DNA of 62,482 nt. Source: an uncultured Rhodospirillales bacterium. GTDB taxonomy: Bacteria > Pseudomonadota > Alphaproteobacteria > Acetobacterales > Acetobacteraceae. The translations under genes were made by a program, and so were the position numbers. The notes below the pieces were generated by a model that did no database searches, was not told the DNA's origin, and was given only the letters and a program-made list of their open reading frames with translations. Positions 30,097-38,719 of the stretch are shown here, in pieces. The stretch lies in NCBI GenBank assembly GCA_903844135.1, contig CAIMSN010000007.1, positions 1 to 62,482 of the forward strand. The letters are read 5' to 3'. Each line of letters opens with the position of its first letter. Positions within the stretch are counted from its first letter, which is position 1.

Positions 30097-30197
30097 CTCA
30101 GACGCGAGACGCCGTCCCCGCCTGCGATCTCGTTCCGGGGCTGGCACGGGTTTTGCGACACGGGGCGCGGAAGGCATCGTGCCTTCGGAGCAGTCCG

Positions 30198-30647
30198 ATG
30201 ACCTATCGTCCGTCCTACGCCTCCGACGCGTACGACCCGTTCGTCCGCCTGGGCCGGGCGGGGCGCCCGGATCTCGACCCGGGCAGCCTCGACCAGCCGG
30301 GGCGCGATCTCGCCCTGCTGAACTACGTGCTTCTCGCGCTCGGCTTCTTCACCCTGGTGACCGCGCCGATCGCCGTGCTGCTGGCGTACGGCCGCCGCCA
30401 TCGCGGCAGCGCCCTGGCGCGCTCCCATCTGGACTGGCAGATCCGACTCTTCTGGCACTGCGTGCTGGCCTGGCTGGCGATCGGCCTCCTGCATGCGGTG
30501 ATCGCCGGCATCGGCGCGCTGACGTTCGGCGTCGGGCTGGTGTTCATGGTGATCCCTTGGGGGCTGGGTCTGGCGTGGCTGGTCTGGACCGTCTGGGCGA
30601 TCGCCAAGGGCATGCTGCTGCTGTCCCGCCAGTTGCCGGTGGGCTGA
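30198..30647 (+). CDS. Small membrane protein, DUF4870-like
   Basis: A 149-residue protein with a soluble N-terminus and three hydrophobic segments. LALLNYVLLALGFFTLVTAP and the HLDWQIRLFWHCVLAW core resemble DUF4870-type proteins of unknown function. The ATG at 30198 has CGGAG 8 nt upstream; the frame is open further 5' but that part is not conserved-looking. The next gene starts 2 nt after its stop. Confidence 0.75.
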   Translation: MTYRPSYASDAYDPFVRLGRAGRPDLDPGSLDQPGRDLALLNYVLLALGFFTLVTAPIAVLLAYGRRHRGSALARSHLDWQIRLFWHCVLAWLAIGLLHAVIAGIGALTFGVGLVFMVIPWGLGLAWLVWTVWAIAKGMLLLSRQLPVG

Positions 30648-30649
30648 CG

Positions 30650-31156
30650 ATGCGGATCGGCGGGCCGCGGACGGTGCCAGGGACGGTACCAGGGACGGTG
30701 CCAGGGGCGGTGCCGGGAGCGGCGCTGGCGGCGGTGCTGGCGACCTGGCTGCTGGGCGGCTGCGCGGCTCCGGTCGCCGATCCGGCGCATCCGGTCGCCG
30801 CCGCGGGCTGGGTCGAGACCCGGCTGTATTTCGGCCTCGGTCCGGCCGGCCGGTCCGGCCAGGACGGCGGTGCCGCCGGCAGCAAGGGCGTCAGCCAGAC
30901 CGCCTGGCTGTCCTTCCTGGACCGGGAGGTGACGCCACGTTTTCCCGACGGTCTTTCGGTGATCGACGTCTATGGGCAATGGCAGGGTCCGGACGAGACC
31001 GCGCCGGAGCGTCTGCGCTCGAAGATGCTGGTGATCGACCATCCGGACGACTCGGCGGACGAGACCAAGCTGGCGGCGATCCGGTCGGCCTGGCGGCGCA
31101 TGACCGGCGACCGCTCGGTGCTGAGTGTGACGCAAACAGCACGGGTCTCGTTTTGA
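30650..31156 (+). CDS. Lipoprotein with DUF3574 domain
   Basis: A 168-residue predicted lipoprotein. A short N-terminal Gly-Thr-Val-Pro repeat precedes the hydrophobic segment and lipobox LLGGC (lipidated C38). The mature part WVETRLYFGLG, VTPRFPDGLSVIDVYGQW and SKMLVIDHPDDS matches DUF3574, whose function is unknown. The N-terminus is odd: four 12-bp repeats (30671-30718) extend the signal peptide n-region. Confidence 0.8.
   Translation: MRIGGPRTVPGTVPGTVPGAVPGAALAAVLATWLLGGCAAPVADPAHPVAAAGWVETRLYFGLGPAGRSGQDGGAAGSKGVSQTAWLSFLDREVTPRFPDGLSVIDVYGQWQGPDETAPERLRSKMLVIDHPDDSADETKLAAIRSAWRRMTGDRSVLSVTQTARVSF
30671..30718. repeat. 4 x 12-bp tandem repeat in a signal peptide
   Basis: Units ACGGTGCCAGGG at 30671, 30683 (one change), 30695 and a diverged copy at 30707, encoding in-frame Thr-Val-Pro-Gly repeats in the n-region of the DUF3574 lipoprotein. 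Confidence 0.9.
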
Positions 31157-31282
31157 TTCAAACGCCCGCTTGGCAAGCCGCGCCGATGAAGGCAACGTAA
31201 CTAACGCGAAGGAATTGTTAAATATTTCACGCTAAAGCTACGTCATGACCCGCTGCAACGGGTCGGCTGAGGGAACGAACCA

Positions 31283-32689
31283 GTGTCCACAAGAATGCGC
31301 ACGCTCCTATTGTCTGCGGCCTGCCTCACGACCGCTCCCCGCCTGGCCCATGCGAATGCGGGCTTCGCCCTGAACGACGGTCTGGCGGACTGGACCGCCA
31401 ACGCCTATGCGGGCGAGGCCGCGAAAGCCTACGACGCCGGCACGGCGTGGACCAACCCGGCCGGCATGGTCCGCATCCAGGGCAACGAGCTCGACTCGAC
31501 CATCAACTTCATCGATCCGAGCCTGCAGTATCGCGGCCAGGATCTGGTGAATGGCGTTCCGGTCTCCGGCGTGCAGTCCGATAAGGGTATCGATGCGGCG
31601 ATCTCCGGCGGCACCGGTGCGGTGATCTCGCTGTCGCCGCGCCTGAAGCTCGGTTTCGCGGTGCAGAGCCCCTATGCCTCGCGCCTCAGCTTTACCCCGG
31701 CCAACTATACCGGCCGCTACCAGGCCACGGTCAGCATTCCGACAAATATCCAGGGACTGTTCTCCGCCGCCTATGCGATCAACAGCCACCTGTCGATCGG
31801 CGGCGGTCCCATCGTCAGCTACTTCAAGGATCGCCAGTCGCACGCGCTGAACCTGCAGAACGCCACCACGGCGCTCGGCACCGTCTCGCTCGGTCCGGCC
31901 GGCGCCGATCCGGTGGCGCAGTTCCGCGGCGACGACTGGTCGGTCGGCTACGATGTCGGCATGCTCTATCAGTTCACCGACGATTTCCGAATCGGCGTGA
32001 ACTACCACTCGGCAATCTACCACAAGCTCAGCGGCTATCAGGACGTCTACGTGCCGTCCGTGATCGCCTCGATGAACCCGCTGGACGCGATCATTCCAGG
32101 CCTCGGCAACATCGTCGCCAACAGCCTGAAGTCGCAGACCTACGATGCCACCACCAAGGTGACGCTGCCGGGCTGGGTCGACACCTCCGCATACTGGCAG
32201 ATCTCGCCGGAATGGGCGGTGATGGCCAACGTGACCTGGACCAACTGGTCGCTGTTCCAGAACAGCCGGGTGCAGCCGAACGATCCGACCATCCCGGTGA
32301 CCACCAACATTCAGTACAACTTCCACGACACCGTCACCGCCGGCGTCGGCGCCAACTACCGACCGCACTGGCAGCCCAAGCTGATGCTGCAGGGCGGCCT
32401 CACCTACGACCAGAGCCCGATCGACGACGCCAACCGCCAGGCCTCGATCCCGGATGGCGACCGCATCGAACTCGGCGTCGGCGCCACCTACCAGGCGACC
32501 AAGAACATCACCCTGGCGATCGCCTACACGCACTATTTCTTCCCGAACCAGAACAACATCAACAACTCGATCGGCAACATCACGACCGGTTCGCCGCTCG
32601 GGCAGGTGACGCTGAACCAGGGCACCATGGTCGGCCACTACAACATCAGCAACGACGCGCTCGCAGTCGGCGTCAAGCAGACGTTCTAA
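31283..32689 (+). CDS. FadL/OmpP1/TodX family outer-membrane transporter
   Basis: A 468-residue outer-membrane barrel for long-chain fatty acids or other hydrophobic compounds. After a signal peptide (LLLSAACLTTAPRLAHA), the mature N-terminus NAGFALNDGLADWTANAYAG and the AGTAWTNPAGMVRI block are the FadL hatch/NPA signature. It ends GVKQTF with the C-terminal phenylalanine expected of barrels. It starts with GTG at 31283 (GAGGGA upstream); ATG 31295 is an alternative. A second copy of the last seven codons follows the stop at 32695-32715. Confidence 0.9.
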   Translation: MSTRMRTLLLSAACLTTAPRLAHANAGFALNDGLADWTANAYAGEAAKAYDAGTAWTNPAGMVRIQGNELDSTINFIDPSLQYRGQDLVNGVPVSGVQSDKGIDAAISGGTGAVISLSPRLKLGFAVQSPYASRLSFTPANYTGRYQATVSIPTNIQGLFSAAYAINSHLSIGGGPIVSYFKDRQSHALNLQNATTALGTVSLGPAGADPVAQFRGDDWSVGYDVGMLYQFTDDFRIGVNYHSAIYHKLSGYQDVYVPSVIASMNPLDAIIPGLGNIVANSLKSQTYDATTKVTLPGWVDTSAYWQISPEWAVMANVTWTNWSLFQNSRVQPNDPTIPVTTNIQYNFHDTVTAGVGANYRPHWQPKLMLQGGLTYDQSPIDDANRQASIPDGDRIELGVGATYQATKNITLAIAYTHYFFPNQNNINNSIGNITTGSPLGQVTLNQGTMVGHYNISNDALAVGVKQTF

Positions 32690-32694
32690 CATCC

Positions 32695-32715
32695 GGCGTG
32701 AAGCAGACGTTTTGA
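32695..32715 (+). pseudogene. Duplicate 3' tip of the FadL gene
   Basis: Twenty-one nucleotides (six codons plus stop) that again encode GVKQTF-stop, starting 26 nt after the corresponding point in the intact gene (32669). The two copies differ at three sites: a Val third base, a Phe third base and TAA/TGA, so all changes are synonymous. It looks like the end of a lost paralogue. Confidence 0.65.
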
Positions 32716-32740
32716 ACCAAGAGTTGGAGAGTATCCCGGG

Positions 32741-33130
32741 ATGACGACAGCCCTGACCTATCTCGGCTGGACGCTCGTCCTGACGATCTTCCAGGTGATC
32801 CTGGCGTCCGCCACCAAGCGGCGCCAGGACGGCATGGACTGGGCTGCCGGCGTGCGCGACAAGCCGGCGCCAGACTATCAAGGCATCGCGGCACGGATGG
32901 TGCGCGCACAGGCCAATCTCTACGAGAACCTGCCGGTCTTCATCGGCGCGGTGTTGCTGGCGCACGTGTCCGGCCGGGAGAGCGCGCTGACCGCCTGGGG
33001 CGCCGGCCTGTTCTTCTGGGGCCGTGTCGCCTACATCCCTGCCTACGCCTACGGGCTGGTGCCGTGGCGCACGGTGGTCTGGGCTGTCGCGCTGATCGGT
33101 CTCGTCCTGGTGCTGATCAGCCTGGTGTAG
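32741..33130 (+). CDS. MAPEG family membrane protein
   Basis: A 129-residue four-helix membrane protein. RMVRAQANLYENLPVFIGAVL and the LFFWGRVAYIPAYAYGL segment are characteristic of bacterial MAPEG (membrane-associated eicosanoid/glutathione metabolism) proteins. The function in bacteria is unclear; glutathione-dependent detoxification is possible. Its 3' end overlaps the convergent VOC gene by 14 nt. Confidence 0.85.
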   Translation: MTTALTYLGWTLVLTIFQVILASATKRRQDGMDWAAGVRDKPAPDYQGIAARMVRAQANLYENLPVFIGAVLLAHVSGRESALTAWGAGLFFWGRVAYIPAYAYGLVPWRTVVWAVALIGLVLVLISLV

Positions 33131-33962
33131 CGTCGAACAGGATCGCGTGGCCGTCGGGATCGTGCGACGGCGTTCCCGATCCCGACAGTATTGTGCGGCT
33201 GCAGGCGACGTCCTGTGGCGCCGGACGGTCGGCGTCGCATCCGCGACGCACAGACGGGATGCGGTAGCCGAGCAGTTCGAGATGCGGCGGTGCGGCCGGC
33301 CTGGATAGGGCGCGCACCGAAACCGTCACGCCGTCGGCCCCGTCGAGCGTTTCCTGGGCCGGGCCGGCATTCTCCGAGCCGCCGCTCGGTTCGAAACCAT
33401 GTCTGGCATAGAAGGCGAGGCTGGCCTGCACGTCCGCGGCCACGATCGCCGAATGGTCGATGCCGATCAGCGGACCGTCGGCCCGTGGGAGACCGGACCA
33501 TGGCGGCGGCGCACGGTCGGCGGGAAAAGCGAGCAGTTCGAGCGGATGGCCTTCCGGGTCGCGGAACTTGAAGGCGCTCACGCCGCCCGACGAAGCGGGC
33601 AGCACCACCGGGCCGTCGCCGCGGCTGATTGGCCGCCAGCCGGCAGCGCCGGAGAGTCTCGCATAGGCGGCGTCGATGTCGCGCGCCACCAGCGCCAGAT
33701 GCTGGAACCAGGAATCGTGGCTGGTGCGGTGTGCCGGGTAGGGTCGGCCCGGCTGCTCGAACCCGACCAGTTCGATCTCCTGGGCGCCGAGACCGAGCTG
33801 ATGCACGCTGGCATGGCCGGCCGCGCCGTAACGCGCGGCCGGCACCCGCTCCGTCCCCAGCGGGACGAAGCCGAGCGCGTCGCGATAGAAGACCGACAAG
33901 GAAGCCGGATCGGCGCTGGTCAGGCTGAACCGTACGATCCGACGAGAGGCGGGCGCGATCAC
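33117..33962 (-). CDS. Two-domain VOC (glyoxalase/bleomycin resistance/dioxygenase) family protein
   Basis: A 281-residue protein with two vicinal-oxygen-chelate modules: residues about 7-143 (FSLTSADPASLSVFYRDALGF ... FKFRDPEGHPLELLAF) and about 163-281 (GIDHSAIVAADVQASLAFYA ... HDPDGHAILFD). These proteins bind a divalent metal and act as lyases, isomerases or dioxygenases; the substrate is unknown. It starts with GTG at 33962, overlapping the TGA of the upstream SMP-30 gene (GTGA). Last gene of a four-gene operon. Confidence 0.85.
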   Translation of the reverse strand: MIAPASRRIVRFSLTSADPASLSVFYRDALGFVPLGTERVPAARYGAAGHASVHQLGLGAQEIELVGFEQPGRPYPAHRTSHDSWFQHLALVARDIDAAYARLSGAAGWRPISRGDGPVVLPASSGGVSAFKFRDPEGHPLELLAFPADRAPPPWSGLPRADGPLIGIDHSAIVAADVQASLAFYARHGFEPSGGSENAGPAQETLDGADGVTVSVRALSRPAAPPHLELLGYRIPSVRRGCDADRPAPQDVACSRTILSGSGTPSHDPDGHAILFDATPG

Positions 33963-34864
33963 GGCGTCTGCGCGCCCCTGGTGCCGAGAAAGATCGCGTA
34001 GAGCGTGTGCGCGCCGCCGATGAACAGTCGGCTCATTCCCCGGTCGCCGAAGGTCACGTTGGAGACGGTGTGCGGCACCAGGATCTTGCCGAGCAGCCGG
34101 CCGTGCGGGTCGATGCAATGCACGCCGTCGCCGGCGCTGCTCCAGAGATTGCCGTTCTGATCGACGCGAAAGCCATCCGCGTAGCCGGGCGCGATCTTGT
34201 GGAAGATGTCGCCGCCCGACAGGCGCAACCCGTCGGGGGAGACGTCGAACACGCGGAGATGCTGCTTCGGGTTCGGGCGGCTCTGGTCGCCGGTCTCGGC
34301 GACATACAGGCGCTTCTCGTCGGGCGAGAAGGCGAGCCCGTTCGGGCCGTCGAAATCGCCGGCGACGACGCGCAGGTCGCCGGTCTCCGGGTCGAGCCGA
34401 TAGACCGCCGGCGGCTGCTCGCTGGTCTGGATGCCGCCCTCGTAGTCGGTCAGCAGACCGTAGAGCGGATCGGTGAACCAGATCGATCCGTCCGACTTCA
34501 CCACCACGTCGTTGGGCGCGTTCAGCCGCTTGCCGTCATGATGGGTGACCAGAGTGGTGATGTCGCCGTCATGTTCGGTCCGGAACAGGCAGCGGCGGCG
34601 GTGCGAGCAGGCGATCAGCCGTCCCTGGCGGTCGCGGGTCTGGCCGTTGGCGAAGTGCGACGGCGCACGCCAGACCGAGACTCCGTCCGCCTCGCTCCAG
34701 CGCATGGTGCGGTCGCGCGGCAGGTCCTGGAACAGCAGGCAGTTCCAGTCCGCCATCCAGACCGGTCCCTCGATCCAGCGGAAGCCACCTCCGAGTTGCT
34801 CCAGCGGAGCGTTGCCGAGCACCATGTTGGCGAAGGCCTGGTCGCGTATGTCGACGCCGTCCAT
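33959..34864 (-). CDS. SMP-30/gluconolactonase/LRE family protein
   Basis: A 301-residue cytoplasmic six-bladed propeller. FRWIEGPVWMADWNCLLFQD holds the metal-ligand glutamate, and NAPNDVVVKSDGSIWFTDPLYG, GPNGLAFSPDEKRLYVAET and YADGFRVDQNGNLW give the remaining metal/substrate positions (Asn, Asn, Asp). Family members hydrolyse sugar lactones. The GMC oxidoreductase encoded divergently nearby could supply a lactone, so a sugar or alcohol oxidation pathway is plausible. Confidence 0.9.
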   Translation of the reverse strand: MDGVDIRDQAFANMVLGNAPLEQLGGGFRWIEGPVWMADWNCLLFQDLPRDRTMRWSEADGVSVWRAPSHFANGQTRDRQGRLIACSHRRRCLFRTEHDGDITTLVTHHDGKRLNAPNDVVVKSDGSIWFTDPLYGLLTDYEGGIQTSEQPPAVYRLDPETGDLRVVAGDFDGPNGLAFSPDEKRLYVAETGDQSRPNPKQHLRVFDVSPDGLRLSGGDIFHKIAPGYADGFRVDQNGNLWSSAGDGVHCIDPHGRLLGKILVPHTVSNVTFGDRGMSRLFIGGAHTLYAIFLGTRGAQTP

Positions 34865-34870
34865 CGCCGG

Positions 34871-35320
34871 TCAGTCCATGCGACACGGCGAATCGACCGC
34901 CGGCGCCTGCTCGTACTGCACAATCATCTGCACGCAGGGCGCATCGCCGATCACGCCGGACAGATGGCCTTTCCTGCCGTCCCGCGCGACGGTGTTCTGG
35001 TCCTCGCCGAAATGGATCCCGCCCGGGCCGAATTCCACCCGCTGCCCGTCCATGGTCTCGACGTACCAGGCGCCGGAGAGCGGGATCACCCATTGCGGCT
35101 TCGGGCTCTCGTGCCAGTCGCCGAACCAGCCGACCGGCAGGACCACGAACGCGACGGTGAAGGTGCTGGTGACTGTGCGGTGCTGCCATTGCGGCGCGCT
35201 GGTCAGCGCCTTGAAGTCGAGGCCGCCCATCGCGCAGTGCACGAAGCGGCTGGTGCCGGCCTTGTCGGTATACATGTGCCAATAGGGGATGGTGGGCGCG
35301 GGGCCGGAAGGTTCGCTCAT
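34871..35320 (-). CDS. Cupin-fold protein
   Basis: A 149-residue single cupin domain. VLPVGWFGDWHESPKPQWVIPLSG is the first cupin motif and EFGPGGIHFGEDQNT the second. Function unknown; it is coupled to the DoxX-like gene (ATGA at 35317-35320) and lies 6 nt before the SMP-30 gene, so it likely belongs to the same oxidation or lactone pathway. Confidence 0.8.
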   Translation of the reverse strand: MSEPSGPAPTIPYWHMYTDKAGTSRFVHCAMGGLDFKALTSAPQWQHRTVTSTFTVAFVVLPVGWFGDWHESPKPQWVIPLSGAWYVETMDGQRVEFGPGGIHFGEDQNTVARDGRKGHLSGVIGDAPCVQMIVQYEQAPAVDSPCRMD

Positions 35321-35814
35321 GGCGCGTTGCCCTCCAGGCCGGCAGACCGCGCCTGCGACATGGCGTCGTACGGGTGGGTCGAGGCGAGCGGGTGGTGCAG
35401 GAAGCCCGACAGCGTCACCCCGCCGACGGTGATCAGCAGGAAGCCGCCGGCGAGCGAGAAGTTCTTGAGAAAATCCCAGAACAGACCCCGGCCCCGGCTC
35501 TCGCCGCCGGCCCAGAAATCGCCGGTGGCCCAGAACTGCTTGAACAACAGCGCGGTGATCATGCAGTAGCCGGCCATGACCAAGGCTGCGAGCCGGTCCG
35601 CGATGCCGGTCAGGATGCAGAGCGGCATCAGGCTCTCGACCGCCAGCCCGGCCAGCAGCATCAGCGTCGAGACGGCCCCGGATGGCACCACGCTGCGCGC
35701 CTGCGCCACGGCGCCGCGGAAGTTCAGGATCTTGTCGAGCGCGCTGAACGGGAGGAACAAGATCACGAGCAGGAAACGGACGCCCAGCACGACGATGAAA
35801 CTCGAACCGGTCAT
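35317..35814 (-). CDS. DoxX-like membrane protein
   Basis: A 165-residue protein with about four membrane helices (FIVVLGVRFLLVILFLPFSA, STLMLLAGLAVESLMPLCI, ALVMAGYCMITALLFKQFW, GGFLLITVGGVTL). It resembles the DoxX/quinol-oxidase-subunit-like family. The ATG at 35814 precedes the first helix; an upstream in-frame start at 35871 adds a non-family tail. First gene of the minus-strand operon, divergent from the GMC oxidoreductase gene. Confidence 0.7.
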   Translation of the reverse strand: MTGSSFIVVLGVRFLLVILFLPFSALDKILNFRGAVAQARSVVPSGAVSTLMLLAGLAVESLMPLCILTGIADRLAALVMAGYCMITALLFKQFWATGDFWAGGESRGRGLFWDFLKNFSLAGGFLLITVGGVTLSGFLHHPLASTHPYDAMSQARSAGLEGNAP

Positions 35815-35924
35815 GGCGGTGGCGTCTCCCTGCGACGCGCGATGCGCCGTCCGCTGCGAACCTGCCTGCAACGTGAGGCCGGTCGCCGCGTTCCGGGAGC
35901 GGTTCCGGGGATGAGGCGCAGCGC

Positions 35925-37490
35925 ATGGAAAGCCAGCACTACGACGTGATCGTGGTCGGATCGGGGCCCGGCGGCGGCACCATGGCCTGGAAGCTGGCCC
36001 AGACCGGCAAGCGTATCCTGCTCCTGGAGCGCGGCGACTATCTGGTGCGCGGCCGCGACAATTGGGACAGCAAGGCGGTGTTCGTCGACGCCAAGTATCA
36101 GGCGACCGAGACCTGGACCGACAGCAAGGGCCGCAGCTTCCATCCCGGCCTGCATTATTTCGTCGGCGGCAACAGCAAGTTCTACGGATCGGTGCTGCTG
36201 CGGCTGCGCGAGCGCGATTTCGGCGAGATCGTGCATCCTGACGGCGTCTCGCCGGCCTGGCCGCTCGGCTACGACGTGTTCGAGCCGTACTACCAGGCAG
36301 CGGAGGAGCTGTTCCACGTGCATGGGCTGCGCGGCGAGGACCCGACCGAACCGCCCAGCAGCAAGCCCTACGCCTATCCCCCGATCAGCCACGAGCCGCG
36401 CATCCAGGCGCTGTTCGACGGGCTGAAGCGGCTCGGCCACGCGCCGTTCCATCTGCCGGTGGGGGTCCTGCTGGACGAGAAGGACGGCGTGCCGCTGCCC
36501 GGCAGCGCCTGCGTGCGCTGCGATGCGTTCGACGGCTATCCCTGCCCGACCAACGGCAAGGCGGACGCGCAGATCGTCGCCGTCGACCCGGCGCTGCGCG
36601 CGCACCCGAACCTCACCCTCATGACCAACGCCTATGTCGAGCGCCTGCTGACCGATGCGTCGGGCCGCAGCGTGACCGGCGTGGCGGTGGTGAAGGGCGA
36701 CGAACGGCTCACCTATTCGGCCGACATCGTGGTGGCCGCCTGCGGCGCGCTGAGTTCGGCGCTGCTGATGCTGCGGTCGGCCAGCGACGCGCATCCGAAC
36801 GGGTTGGCGAACCGGTCCGACCAGGTCGGCCGCAACTACATGCGGCACAACAATGCGACCATGCTCGCCGTGTCCAAGACCCCGAACCCGACGCGGTTCC
36901 AGAAGACACTGGGGCTGAACGATTTCTATTTCGGCGCCGACGACTGGGCGTTCCCGCTCGGCCATATCCAGATGGTCGGCAAGTCCGACGGGGTGCAGGT
37001 GCATGGCGAGGGCCTGCCGACAATGCTGCAATGGCTGCCGGAGATGCCGTTCGACTACATCGCCCGGCATTCGATCGATTTCTGGCTGACGGCGGAGGAT
37101 CTGCCGCTGCCCGGGAACCGGATCTTCTACAGGGACGGCAAGGTGCATCTCGACCTGACCGAGACCAACATGGAAGGGCTGGCGCGGCTCAAGCACAAGC
37201 TGCGCGGGCTGTGCGACGCTCTCGATATCCATCCGCATCTGTTCGAGCGCAGCCTGTATCTCGGCAAGGACACGCCGATCGGCGGTACCGCGCACCAGGC
37301 CGGCACGCTGCGATTCGGCACCGATCCTGCCAGCTCGGTGCTCGACACCGACTGCAAGGCGCACGAGCTGGACAATCTGTATGTCACCGACGCCAGCTTC
37401 TTCCCGTCGATCGGCGCGGTGAATCCGACCCTGACGATCGTCGCCAACGCGCTCCGGGTGGCGGACGTGATCGCGGCGCGGCTGCGGTGA
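35925..37490 (+). CDS. GMC-family FAD-dependent oxidoreductase
   Basis: A 521-residue flavoprotein. The ADP-binding motif is VIVVGSGPGGGTMAWKLAQT (residues 9-28), followed by LLLERGD and the FVGGNSKFYGSVLLRLRERD flavin region; the C-terminal GMC block contains GGTAHQAGTLRFG and VTDASFFPSIGAVNPTLTI, with the catalytic His and Asn. It probably oxidises an alcohol or sugar hydroxyl. The divergent DoxX-cupin-lactonase-VOC operon 110 nt away looks functionally linked. Confidence 0.9.
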   Translation: MESQHYDVIVVGSGPGGGTMAWKLAQTGKRILLLERGDYLVRGRDNWDSKAVFVDAKYQATETWTDSKGRSFHPGLHYFVGGNSKFYGSVLLRLRERDFGEIVHPDGVSPAWPLGYDVFEPYYQAAEELFHVHGLRGEDPTEPPSSKPYAYPPISHEPRIQALFDGLKRLGHAPFHLPVGVLLDEKDGVPLPGSACVRCDAFDGYPCPTNGKADAQIVAVDPALRAHPNLTLMTNAYVERLLTDASGRSVTGVAVVKGDERLTYSADIVVAACGALSSALLMLRSASDAHPNGLANRSDQVGRNYMRHNNATMLAVSKTPNPTRFQKTLGLNDFYFGADDWAFPLGHIQMVGKSDGVQVHGEGLPTMLQWLPEMPFDYIARHSIDFWLTAEDLPLPGNRIFYRDGKVHLDLTETNMEGLARLKHKLRGLCDALDIHPHLFERSLYLGKDTPIGGTAHQAGTLRFGTDPASSVLDTDCKAHELDNLYVTDASFFPSIGAVNPTLTIVANALRVADVIAARLR

Positions 37491-37514
37491 CGATGCACGC
37501 TACAGCAGGGCCCG

Positions 37515-38585
37515 CTACAGCAGGCCGGAGCGGCGCAGCAGGGCGCCGACGCCCCTGCGCAGGGACCTGGCGAGCCGCGCGCGCGGCGCCATTGGCGAGC
37601 GAAGCGGTTGCGCCACGAGGTCGAGATGGTCGGTGCGGCGCGCGCGATATTCTTCCATGATCGCCGCCGGATCGGCCGGACGCAGCGTCCCGTCCGGCAG
37701 CACGATGCCGAGCGCGTAGCCGAGCCCGATCAGCCAGCGCAGATAGGCGGGACCGTCGATCCCGGAAATCCCCTGCATCAGCGACGGGCTGAATTCGGTC
37801 ACGATCACCGGGCGGTCGCGACGGATCAGGCCGGTGCATCCGCTCAGCGCCAGGTATTCCGCTCCCTCGACATCGACCTTGATGAAATCGATCCGCCGGC
37901 CCGGCGGGAGCAGGGTCTCGGCGCGGACGCAGCCGACCGTGTCGGCGGCCAGCAGGGACGCCGCATCGCCGTCCGGGATCGCCGAGGTGGTGCCGTTGGA
38001 ATGGGCGCGATGCAGCACCAGCAGGCCGGGCGCGGCACCGGCGGCGACCTGCGCCACGGTGACGTGGTCGAACCGGTTGGCGCGCCGGCTCGCCTCGATC
38101 ATGCGGGCGTTGCGCGGGTTCGGCTCGACCGCGGTCACCGAGCCGCGCGGCCCGACCAGGTGCGCGGACAGCATGGTGAAGTAGCCGATATTGGCGCCGA
38201 GATCGAGCACATGCCCGCCCGGTCGCAGGAAGCGGCGGAACATCGCCGTCACGTCCGGCTCGTACGAACCGGCCTGGACGTGGGCGCCGACCGCGGCGTC
38301 GCCGGATTCGGCGTAGATCGCAAAGCCCGGCAATTGCGCCAGCGCCAGGCCGCCCAGTTGCATCGGCTCCTGCAGGCCGCGGCGCGAGAACTCCAGCGCA
38401 TTGACGTAGCTGGCGACGACCAGGTCGAGCGGCTCGCCGACCCGCGACCCATGGCCGACCCACTCCTCCCGGTTCGGCCGCCGTCCCAGCAGCAGCCGAA
38501 AGCAGGCTTCGATATCGGACGCGGTGGCGTGTTCCGGGAACGGCGCGTTCCAGGGCTCGGCGTCGGTTCCCGGCAGGACGGTCAT
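37515..38585 (-). CDS. FkbM-family methyltransferase
   Basis: A 356-residue protein with an N-terminal DUF4214-like helical part (residues about 20-80, containing RLLLGRRPNREEW) and a C-terminal FkbM methyltransferase: SAM motif GGHVLDLGANIGYFTML, acidic VTAVEPNPRNARMI, and FIKVDVEGAEYLALSG. It probably O-methylates a sugar in a surface glycan. The ATG at 38585 is preferred (AAGGAG at 5 nt) over a GTG two codons upstream. The last codons (CTGCTGTAG) are repeated 15 nt beyond the stop. Confidence 0.87.
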   Translation of the reverse strand: MTVLPGTDAEPWNAPFPEHATASDIEACFRLLLGRRPNREEWVGHGSRVGEPLDLVVASYVNALEFSRRGLQEPMQLGGLALAQLPGFAIYAESGDAAVGAHVQAGSYEPDVTAMFRRFLRPGGHVLDLGANIGYFTMLSAHLVGPRGSVTAVEPNPRNARMIEASRRANRFDHVTVAQVAAGAAPGLLVLHRAHSNGTTSAIPDGDAASLLAADTVGCVRAETLLPPGRRIDFIKVDVEGAEYLALSGCTGLIRRDRPVIVTEFSPSLMQGISGIDGPAYLRWLIGLGYALGIVLPDGTLRPADPAAIMEEYRARRTDHLDLVAQPLRSPMAPRARLARSLRRGVGALLRRSGLL

Positions 38586-38719
38586 TGTCACTCCTTATTC
38601 TAACTTAGGTCGCGTTGCCCGTCGTCGACGTGTCGAAACAATGCTGATTTCTTAAACATCCGTTGGAGCGTCTTGTCTTCACCTGGTCGATATCGGGCGC
38701 TTCGCGTAGCCTGCGCCGC

